The notes below the pieces were generated by a model. That model saw only the letters and a program-made list of their open reading frames with translations, was not told the origin of the DNA and made no database searches. Of a stretch of 60,736 nt of DNA, positions 44,313 to 51,557 are shown one piece after another. Position 1 is the stretch's first letter, and each line of letters opens with the position of its first letter. Origin of the DNA: Bacteroidales bacterium (lineage in GTDB: Bacteria > Bacteroidota > Bacteroidia > Bacteroidales > UBA932); contig JAQUBZ010000014.1 in NCBI GenBank assembly GCA_028686425.1, forward strand, positions 1 to 60,736, given 5' to 3'. Made by a program: the position numbers and the translations under genes.

Positions 44313-45329
44313 ATGAAAGAAAATGTAGTTATAATAGGCGGTGGTCCGAGCGGAATTGAAGCTGCCCGCCGGATAAGAAATTTCGGATACACCCCTATTC
44401 TGATTGAGAAAGAATTACGTCTTGGAGGGCATCTTGCACAATGGGACAGACTTTTTCCGGAAGGTGTATATGCAAAAGAGGTATTGCAGACTCTGCTTTC
44501 CGATATGGACGGAATCAAATGGTTTACAGATGTCCAGATACTCACAATCAACAGATTGAAAGACACTTACGTCATCAAGTTGACCAATGGTATCTCTGTT
44601 CAGTCCAAGGCGGTGCTGATAACTACGGGGTTCCAGCTTTTCCAGGCAGAAAAGAAAGAAGAATACGGTTACGGCATTTATAATCACGTCATTACAAATG
44701 CAGATCTGGAACGTTATTTTCAGAACAGAAAAGATTCGAGAATCGATGATCCGAAAGTGATAGGATTTGTTCACTGTGTCGGTTCGAGAGACGAAAAGGC
44801 CGGAAACAGACAGTGTTCAAAGGTATGCTGTGCCACTGCCGTCAAACAAGCTTGTGAAATCAAACAATTATATCCGGATGCCACCGTGTATTGCTTTTAT
44901 ATGGATTTGCGCATGTTCGGAAGGAGATATGAAGATATGTATCTTGAAGCCCAACAGAAATACGGCATACGTTTTATTCGCGGAAGAGTTTCGGAAGTAT
45001 CCGAAAATCACGAAGGAAGACTTGTCGTGAAGGCTGAAGACACTTTGTTTGGCAGACCTTTGAGACTTTCGATGGACCTGCTTGTCCTCATGTCGGGAAT
45101 AGTATCAAGCCACCAAAGTCAGGAACTTGCCAAGATGATTAAACTTCCTGTGGGAGAAGACGGATTTTTTCTTCCTCAAAACACAATCCTTGAGCCTTGC
45201 AAATCCCAGAAACAGGGTATTTTCTTTGCCGGAGCATGTACGGGACCAAAGACCATTCCCGAATCACTTAGTGAAGCAAGAGCAGCCGCTGTAGCTATAA
45301 ATGATTACTTTAATACCATGACAGAATGA
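44313..45329 (+). CDS. HdrA-like FAD-dependent oxidoreductase, short form
   Basis: 338 residues. The FAD/NAD loop VVIIGGGPSGIEAARR is at 5-20. The HdrA signature cluster is C155 (FVHCVGSRD), C168 (QCSKVCC) and C172-C173. The ending GIFFAGACTGPKTIPESLSEARAAA is the conserved HdrA FAD C-terminal segment. It is about half the length of methanogen HdrA (~650) and lacks both the N-terminal domain and the C-terminal ferredoxin domains, so it resembles the compact HdrA of sHdr and Qmo-type complexes. It is the electron-sorting flavin subunit. Its stop overlaps the next ATG by 4 bases. Confidence 0.88.
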   Translation: MKENVVIIGGGPSGIEAARRIRNFGYTPILIEKELRLGGHLAQWDRLFPEGVYAKEVLQTLLSDMDGIKWFTDVQILTINRLKDTYVIKLTNGISVQSKAVLITTGFQLFQAEKKEEYGYGIYNHVITNADLERYFQNRKDSRIDDPKVIGFVHCVGSRDEKAGNRQCSKVCCATAVKQACEIKQLYPDATVYCFYMDLRMFGRRYEDMYLEAQQKYGIRFIRGRVSEVSENHEGRLVVKAEDTLFGRPLRLSMDLLVLMSGIVSSHQSQELAKMIKLPVGEDGFFLPQNTILEPCKSQKQGIFFAGACTGPKTIPESLSEARAAAVAINDYFNTMTE

Positions 45330-45652
45330 TTGATTTCGGATTTGCATTAACACCAAGCGCAACTCTTCAAATCGATAATCTTGACAACAAACTTTTTGAA
45401 CAATTGCGCAATATCGAACCTGACGTCGCAAAATGTATGGCGTGTGGATCCTGTACCGCAAGCTGCTCAGCCGGCAATTATACTGAGTTGAATCTCAGGA
45501 AAGTGATTTTGAGCCTCCAGAGAGGACGGGAACAAGACACCCTCAACTCCCTCAAATCGTGTATGCTCTGTGGTAAATGTAATATTGTATGCCCGCGCGG
45601 CATCAATACAAGGCATCTGATCTTAAGTATTTGTAAAGTTTATAATATTTAA
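45326..45652 (+). CDS. Second HdrC-like 4Fe-4S dicluster ferredoxin
   Basis: 108 residues. Two [4Fe-4S] motifs: C37, C40, C43, C47 (CMACGSCTASCSAG) and C79, C82, C85, C89 (CMLCGKCNIVCPRG). In the first, Ser replaces Pro after the fourth Cys; the second is classic. It is the minimal HdrC form. It starts inside the last codons of the HdrA-like gene (ATGA overlap) and lies 5 nt before the membrane subunit gene, so it probably links HdrA to the membrane cytochrome/HdrD protein. Confidence 0.88.
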   Translation: MIDFGFALTPSATLQIDNLDNKLFEQLRNIEPDVAKCMACGSCTASCSAGNYTELNLRKVILSLQRGREQDTLNSLKSCMLCGKCNIVCPRGINTRHLILSICKVYNI

Positions 45653-45657
45653 AGGCC

Positions 45658-47478
45658 ATGATGAGAGAACGATTTTTATCAGGATATGACAGTTTTGTCC
45701 TTCCATTCATGATAGGGATGGCTTTTATTCTTGTTTACTGCATAGCGGGCATGATTAAGGTTATCATGCAACTCAACAAAGAGGACAAAATCAAACTCGC
45801 AAAATCCCTGTTTTACCCCGCCAATGCTTTCAAGAACCTCAGGGATATATTTGCAGACTGTATTTTTCACGTAAAAATATGGAAAAGAAACAAACTTCTC
45901 GGATACATGCACTCGAGTATAGCTTTCGGATGGCTTATGCTTATCGTCATAGGTCATATTGAGACATGGATTTACATCCCTCAAAGAAGCGGACTTCTCT
46001 ATTATCCCGTATTTTTCAGGTACTTCATGTCGGTGGAGAGTTATACGTTGAGAGGAAGTTTCTTCTTCTTTCTGATGGACTTTTTCCTTCTGATGGTTCT
46101 GAGCGGCATATTTTTAGCTATTTTCAAACGTTTCAGATCCAAGATTCTCGGAATGAGGAGAACCACCAAACTCACTCTGTTGGATTATATAGGGCTATAC
46201 AGCTTGTGGGCGATTTTTCCACTCAGACTCATTTCTGAAGGTTTTACTGCCGGAATCAGCGGAGGAAGTTTTTTAACAATACCTGTCAACTGGTTGTTTG
46301 CCAATTTTTTGAGCAAGCCTGAAAATTTCGACTATACATGGTGGGCTTATTCTATAGTGCTTGGAGTTTTCTTTATTGTACTTCCTTTTACAAGATATAT
46401 GCACATTCCCGCCGAAATACTGCTTATTCCTATGAAAAATGCGGGTATCAAAGTAAGACATCCGCGAAAAGGGATGGCCCTTGCGCAGCTCTATTCCTGC
46501 TCAAGTTGCGGACTCTGTATCGATGCATGTCCTATGGGTACACAAAAGAAGAATCTGAAAGATTCAACCGTATATCTTGTAAGGCAGATTAAAAGACGGA
46601 ATGAGACAAGAACGAGGGAAATCTCCGATAAATGCCTTATGTGCGGCAAATGTGCGGCAATCTGCCCTGTCGGGGTTGCAGCTTGTGATTTGAGACTTGC
46701 CGTAAGAGAGGAGCAAAAGTGCAACATACATGGTGATTACACTTATCTCAAAAGTGTTGTCCCTGATTTGAACAAGCAGAACGACAGGGGAGAGGACAAA
46801 GTGCTCTATTATGCCGGCTGTATGAGTTCTCTAACACCTGTCATCTCCAGATCGGTTGTCAAGATTCTTGACAAGGCCGGTGTCAACTATGAGTTGATGG
46901 ACAAGGATGGAAGTATATGCTGCGGCAGACCTCTGCTTCTTGCAGGCAAAAAAGAGGAAGCTGAAGCGTTAATAGCCAAAAATAGGGAGATTATACACAA
47001 TTCGGGAGCAACAACACTCCTTGTGTCATGTGCCATCTGCTACAAAATATTCTCTGAAGAATATAGCTTGGAGGGTATAAAAGTAATTCACTACACGGAA
47101 TACTTTGAATCTCTTGCCAAACAAGGTAAAATAACATTGACGAAAGGGTCATCCAGATATGTATATCACGATCCTTGCGAGCTTGGTCGCGGATGCGGCA
47201 TCTATGATGCTCCGCGCGAAGCCATTTCCCGTATCGGAGAGCTGGTTCCTGCCGAAAAAGAGAAGAAGGATAGCATCTGTTGCGGAGGTTCCATCGGAAG
47301 TCTCACACTTTCATACACGGAGCGCGGACATATCACCCAATATGCTGTCAACAATCTGATAATCAATACACCGGACAAAATTGTCACAGCCTGCCCTCTC
47401 TGTCTTAAAACTTTCTCCAAATACTCTGATGTAAAAGTGATTGACTTTGCCGAAGCATTGTCTCAACAAATGGAATAA
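45658..47478 (+). CDS. Membrane-anchored cytochrome b-like / ferredoxin / HdrD-like fusion subunit
   Basis: 606 residues. Residues ~1-260 are a NarI/HdrE-like membrane domain with about five helices; H85 (GYMHSS), H100 (GHIETW) and H249 (YMHIP) are candidate heme-b ligands. Residues 281-291 (CSSCGLCIDAC) and 326-336 (CLMCGKCAAIC) bind two [4Fe-4S] clusters. Residues ~385-605 contain two complete CCG motifs: C388, C421-C422, C458/C461 and C507, C541-C542, C579/C582. This combines HdrE, HdrC and HdrD in one chain, so the complex can exchange electrons with the menaquinone pool. It is the likely quinone-linked terminus of the operon's complex. Confidence 0.88.
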   Translation: MMRERFLSGYDSFVLPFMIGMAFILVYCIAGMIKVIMQLNKEDKIKLAKSLFYPANAFKNLRDIFADCIFHVKIWKRNKLLGYMHSSIAFGWLMLIVIGHIETWIYIPQRSGLLYYPVFFRYFMSVESYTLRGSFFFFLMDFFLLMVLSGIFLAIFKRFRSKILGMRRTTKLTLLDYIGLYSLWAIFPLRLISEGFTAGISGGSFLTIPVNWLFANFLSKPENFDYTWWAYSIVLGVFFIVLPFTRYMHIPAEILLIPMKNAGIKVRHPRKGMALAQLYSCSSCGLCIDACPMGTQKKNLKDSTVYLVRQIKRRNETRTREISDKCLMCGKCAAICPVGVAACDLRLAVREEQKCNIHGDYTYLKSVVPDLNKQNDRGEDKVLYYAGCMSSLTPVISRSVVKILDKAGVNYELMDKDGSICCGRPLLLAGKKEEAEALIAKNREIIHNSGATTLLVSCAICYKIFSEEYSLEGIKVIHYTEYFESLAKQGKITLTKGSSRYVYHDPCELGRGCGIYDAPREAISRIGELVPAEKEKKDSICCGGSIGSLTLSYTERGHITQYAVNNLIINTPDKIVTACPLCLKTFSKYSDVKVIDFAEALSQQME

Positions 47479-47489
47479 CGAATTTAAAC

Positions 47490-48776
47490 ATGATAACTAA
47501 TTTTAAACCAACAGAATACTCTCTTAAAAATGTAGCTTCAGGCAGAGTATTCAATGATTCCGGATGGCTGCTGAATGATCCCGAAGGGTCAGAACCGTCA
47601 CTCATAAGGGCAGAATATGCCGCAAAACAGATAAATTTCAAATCTTCCGAATTCGGGATATACAAATTTGCCGACTGGCTTCCGGTCAGCCATTTGCTGG
47701 AAGGGTCATCCCCTACTGTAACATACAAGAGCAAAGGGCTTGCGAAAGAACTCGGTTTAAGCAATCTATATATCTCATTTTCAGGATATTGGCCTAAAAT
47801 TGGAGCAAATATGACTACCTGCTCCTTCAAAGAGACTGAAGCCTATTCTGTTTGTGCAAGACTATCTTCCAAAAGCGACAGAGTACTTGTTGTCGCTTCT
47901 GCGGGAAATACGGCTCGTGCTTTTGCCAAAGTCTGTTCACAAAACAGTATTCCTCTGATTATCAGTGTACCGGAAGATAATATTGATGCTCTCTGGTTTG
48001 ACAAACCACTCAACGACTGTGTCAAACTGATTTGCTCTCCCAAAGGAAGTGACTATTTCGATGCGATTGCTCTGGCCGACAAAATATGCACATCTCCAAA
48101 ATTTTTTGCCGAGGGGGGAGCAAAAAATATAGCAAGAAGAGATGGTATGGGAACTACAGTTCTCTCTGCTGCCGAAGCTATCGGTCGCATTCCCGATTGC
48201 TATTTTCAGGCTATAGGAAGCGGTACAGGGACAATTGCCGCATGGGAAGCCAACCTGCGCCTGATAGAAGACGGGCGATTCGGCTCTCACAAGATGAAAT
48301 TGTTCCCTTCTCAAAATATTCCGTTCACGCCGATGTATGATGCGTGGAAAGCGTCAAGCCGACCACTTCTCCCTATGAATGATGAAGAGGCTCGTGTAAA
48401 AGCTCTTGAAATTGATGCCAAAGTGCTCTCAAACAGAAGACCTCCATACAGTATCAAAGGTGGAGTGTATGATGCTTTAAGCGATGCGGGGGGAGACATT
48501 GAGGTAGCGGACAATAGAGACATCCGGCAGATGCAGGAATTGTTTTTGAGGAGCGAGGGAATTGATATACATCCTGCTGCCGCTGTGGCCTTAAAAGGGA
48601 TGCAAAACGCTTTCGATGCGGGAAAGATGCCGCGCGAAAGCATTGCAATGCTCAATATTACCGGTGGAGGAGAACAACTATTCAAGCGCGAGCATAAAAT
48701 ATGTTTCCTTAAGCCATCGTTAATTGCAAATGCCGCAGATGATGGAATTGTGGAGAAAGCAGAACGCCTGTTTTAG
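47490..48776 (+). CDS. Cysteate synthase homologue (threonine-synthase-like PLP enzyme)
   Basis: 428 residues of PLP fold type II. The PLP lysine is K114 in TTCSFKETEA. The phosphate-binding loop ASAGNTARAFA (136-146), AIGSGTGTIAAWEA (241-254) and LNITGGGEQLF (near the end) follow. The segment YKSKGLAKELGLSNLYISFSGYWPKIGA (~79-106) is the hallmark I associate with methanosarcinal cysteate synthase, which makes L-cysteate from O-phosphoserine and sulfite, rather than with threonine synthase. Cysteate feeds coenzyme M in those archaea and sulfonolipids in some Bacteroidota. It starts 11 nt after the Hdr-like membrane subunit, so it is almost certainly in the same operon. An ordinary threonine synthase role is less likely. 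Confidence 0.82.
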   Translation: MITNFKPTEYSLKNVASGRVFNDSGWLLNDPEGSEPSLIRAEYAAKQINFKSSEFGIYKFADWLPVSHLLEGSSPTVTYKSKGLAKELGLSNLYISFSGYWPKIGANMTTCSFKETEAYSVCARLSSKSDRVLVVASAGNTARAFAKVCSQNSIPLIISVPEDNIDALWFDKPLNDCVKLICSPKGSDYFDAIALADKICTSPKFFAEGGAKNIARRDGMGTTVLSAAEAIGRIPDCYFQAIGSGTGTIAAWEANLRLIEDGRFGSHKMKLFPSQNIPFTPMYDAWKASSRPLLPMNDEEARVKALEIDAKVLSNRRPPYSIKGGVYDALSDAGGDIEVADNRDIRQMQELFLRSEGIDIHPAAAVALKGMQNAFDAGKMPRESIAMLNITGGGEQLFKREHKICFLKPSLIANAADDGIVEKAERLF

Positions 48777-48806
48777 AAAAAATATAACTTAACTAAAAAT
48801 AAATTT

Positions 48807-50168
48807 ATGCTTAGAAAAGCCGTAAATGCGAGTGTACATGTTGTGCAGAAGTATCTCCCGGAGCCATTCATTTTCGCCATATTGCTCACCTTTGTAGCTT
48901 TTATTGTAGCCATGCCTGTGGGGCATCAGACTCCGGTTGAAGTACTGTCCAATTGGGGAAACGGAGTGTGGGGGCTTCTCGCCTTTTCGATGCAGATGGC
49001 TTTGGTATTGGTCTGCGGTTCTACTCTCGCCGATGCACCTTCCATCAAAAAAGGTCTCGACAAATTGTCCTCACTTCCTAAAAAACCTGTCGGAGCTATC
49101 GCTCTGGTATCGTTTGTATCGGCCGTTGCATGCTGGATCAATTGGGGATTCGGGCTCATAATAGGTGTAATTTTTGCCAAGTCGATTGCCCGCAAGCTCC
49201 GGGGAGTAGATTACAGATTGCTTATAGCATCGGCCTACAGCGGATTTGTAGTGTGGCACGGCGGTATATCGGGATCGATTCCGCTGGCACTTGCCACACC
49301 GGGAGAAGCTCTGACCGACACTACCATGGGAGTTGTGACCGCTCCTATTCCTATCAGTCAGACTATTCTGTCTCTCGATAACATAGTATTGTCCATAGTC
49401 ATTATAATTGCTCTTGTGACAGTCAATTCTTTGATGCATCCGAAAGGAAAAGGTGTCGTGGAAATAGATCCGGATCTTTTGAAAGAAGATGAGACAGAAG
49501 ATAAATTTACCCCCTCCACCCCCGCCGAAAAAGCGGAAAACAGCATGGTTATCAGCATTCTGATCGCCATAATGGGATTTGGATATCTGATTATAAAGTT
49601 GTTTGTCAATGGCGAATCCCTTGATCTCAATTCTGTCATAATGTTATTTCTTTTCCTCGGAATAGTATTGCACAAGACACCTATCGCTTACGTAAAGTCC
49701 ATGACCAAAGCTGCAACAGGCAGTGCCGGTATTTTACTTCAATTTCCGTTTTATGCAGGAATAATGGGAATCATGACCGGTGTTTCTGCTGATGGAGTAT
49801 CGCTTGCAGGAGAAATCAGCCGCGTATGTGTGGCAATATCAAATGAACATACTTTTCCGCTTCTGACATTTCTGAGTGCCGGTATTGTCAATATATTCAT
49901 TCCGTCCGGAGGCGGTCAATGGGCAGTCCAGGCTCCTATTATGATGCCTGCCGGAGCCGCAATAGGCGTTTCGCCTGCAATCACAGGCATGGCAATAGCA
50001 TGGGGAGATGCATGGACCAATCTTATTCAGCCATTTTGGGCTATCCCTGCACTTGCCATAGCTAAACTCGGGGCTAAAGACATAATGGGATTCTGCATAA
50101 TCAATCTGATAGTGACAGGAGTGATTATTTGTACAAGCTTCTATGTCCGGACTTTTATAGGTATCTAA
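48807..50168 (+). CDS. AtoE/short-chain fatty acid transporter family permease
   Basis: 453 residues with about 11-12 hydrophobic helices. Family segments are YLPEPFIFAILLTFVAFI (~15-32), GFVVWHGGISGSIPLALATPG (~145-165) and the conserved late part IFIPSGGGQWAVQAPIMMPA...MAIAWGDAWTNLIQPFWAIPAL. The AtoE family carries short-chain carboxylates, but substrate range is poorly known. It follows the cysteate synthase gene by 30 nt, so a sulfonate, cysteate or related small organic acid is a reasonable alternative substrate. It ends 3 bases from the convergent folC stop. Confidence 0.88.
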   Translation: MLRKAVNASVHVVQKYLPEPFIFAILLTFVAFIVAMPVGHQTPVEVLSNWGNGVWGLLAFSMQMALVLVCGSTLADAPSIKKGLDKLSSLPKKPVGAIALVSFVSAVACWINWGFGLIIGVIFAKSIARKLRGVDYRLLIASAYSGFVVWHGGISGSIPLALATPGEALTDTTMGVVTAPIPISQTILSLDNIVLSIVIIIALVTVNSLMHPKGKGVVEIDPDLLKEDETEDKFTPSTPAEKAENSMVISILIAIMGFGYLIIKLFVNGESLDLNSVIMLFLFLGIVLHKTPIAYVKSMTKAATGSAGILLQFPFYAGIMGIMTGVSADGVSLAGEISRVCVAISNEHTFPLLTFLSAGIVNIFIPSGGGQWAVQAPIMMPAGAAIGVSPAITGMAIAWGDAWTNLIQPFWAIPALAIAKLGAKDIMGFCIINLIVTGVIICTSFYVRTFIGI

Positions 50169-50171
50169 TTG

Positions 50172-51443
50172 CTAAATAAAACGTTCGAGTACTTCGGCAA
50201 CAACAAAATTGCTGCCTCCGATAAAGATCAGATCTGAAGCTTCCGCTTGTTGCCCGGCCATGTCGAGTGCCTCTTGTACGGAAGTCGATACCTGTCCTGT
50301 AATACCATAATCGGAGAGTATTCCTGCAAGTTTTGCAGCAGGCAGGGCCCTCGGGCTGTCGGCATTTGTAAATATATAATGAACATCGTGAGGCAGATAG
50401 TGGGCTATTGCATCTATATCCTTATCTGCCACAACACCGAAAATCATGAAAATATGGTCGTAATCGCACGATATTTTATCGATTTGCTCTCTTACCCATC
50501 TGATACCATGAGCATTATGTCCTGTATCACAAATAATGCGTGCTTTGCCCGGTTCATTGGAAAGGGTCTCCCATCTGCCGTGCAGTGCCGTATTGGCGGC
50601 AGCATGACAAATTCCGTCAATCAATTGATTGGAATCGAGCCTGAGCAATCCTTCCCTCAATATGTTCAGGACCGCAAACAGGGTATTCAGGTTTTTCTGC
50701 TGATAATCTCCCGGCAAATCAAGGTCATGATAAGTAATGCCGTGCAAAGGCTCTTTCAAATCTTCTGCAAATACAATCCGGCTGCCCCTGTCTGCTGCAA
50801 TCTTTTCAAATACAGGTTTGGTCTCAGGCAGGGCCTCTCCTATCACCACCGGCACTCCCGGCTTGATAATGCCCCCTTTTTCAAATGCGATTTCTTCAAG
50901 GGTATATCCAAGATGCTCGCAATGTTCCAGACCTATATTGGTTATCACACTCAAAATGGGAGTAATGACATTTGTACTGTCCAACCTTCCGCCAAGTCCT
51001 GTCTCAATTACGGCAATATCCACTTTTTTCTCTCTGAAATAATCAAAAGCCATTGCAGTGGTAATTTCAAAAAATGAAGGGTTCTCCTCCTCGAAAAAAT
51101 GTTTCCATTTTACCATAAAATCGGAAACAGCCTCCTTGGAAATCATTTTGTAAGAGTTTTTCTCAATTATCTTGATTCTCTCCCTGAAATCAATCAGGTG
51201 AGGAGATGTATATAGACCGACTTTCAGATTATTGGCGGCAAGTGCCGAAGCCAACATGTGAGACACGGATCCTTTGCCGTTGGTACCTGCCACATGGATT
51301 GTCCTGAAACAATGATGAGGCATTCCCAAAACTGTATCAAAGCGTGTCATGGTCTCTATTCCCGGCTTGTAAGCTCTTTTTCCAACTTTTTGATATGATG
51401 GGAACTGAGTAAACAGCCACTCCAATTGTTGTTCGTAATTCAT
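50172..51443 (-). CDS. folC: Bifunctional folylpolyglutamate/dihydrofolate synthase
   Basis: 423 residues. The Mur-ligase-like ATP-binding loop is HVAGTNGKGSVSHML (~50-64); other motifs are LYTSPHLIDFRERI, FFEITTAMAFDYF, ETGLGGRLDSTNV and CDTGHNAHGI. It adds glutamate to dihydropteroate and folates in the cytoplasm. Length is typical. It is a single minus-strand gene, convergent with the AtoE-like gene and divergent from purL. Confidence 0.96.
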   Translation of the reverse strand: MNYEQQLEWLFTQFPSYQKVGKRAYKPGIETMTRFDTVLGMPHHCFRTIHVAGTNGKGSVSHMLASALAANNLKVGLYTSPHLIDFRERIKIIEKNSYKMISKEAVSDFMVKWKHFFEEENPSFFEITTAMAFDYFREKKVDIAVIETGLGGRLDSTNVITPILSVITNIGLEHCEHLGYTLEEIAFEKGGIIKPGVPVVIGEALPETKPVFEKIAADRGSRIVFAEDLKEPLHGITYHDLDLPGDYQQKNLNTLFAVLNILREGLLRLDSNQLIDGICHAAANTALHGRWETLSNEPGKARIICDTGHNAHGIRWVREQIDKISCDYDHIFMIFGVVADKDIDAIAHYLPHDVHYIFTNADSPRALPAAKLAGILSDYGITGQVSTSVQEALDMAGQQAEASDLIFIGGSNFVVAEVLERFI

Positions 51444-51506
51444 TGTATTGTTAAAAACTTATATGCAAATGTGCAAAATAATCCCCAATATCATCCAAAA
51501 AAGCAC

Positions 51507-51514
51507 TAATTTTG
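51507..51514 (+). promoter_or_regulatory. -7 promoter element for purL
   Basis: TAATTTTG lies 43 nt before the purL ATG at 51558, in the divergent folC/purL spacer. Confidence 0.45.
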
Positions 51515-51557
51515 CGAATTATTAATTTCATTGCCATAATTAAGAAAAAGTACTGAT

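Noticed and set aside
43547-44566. A 339-residue open frame on the minus strand opposite the HdrB/HdrA-like genes
   Set aside because: It is fully antisense to two genes with clear Fe-S and FAD motifs, has no recognisable domain and spans their junction; it is a shadow of coding bias.
42509-48776. A bacterial coenzyme M biosynthesis and heterodisulfide cycle
   Set aside because: Apart from cysteate synthase, no sulfopyruvate decarboxylase or methyl-CoM enzyme is in the window; a sulfonolipid or sulfur-oxidation role is more economical.
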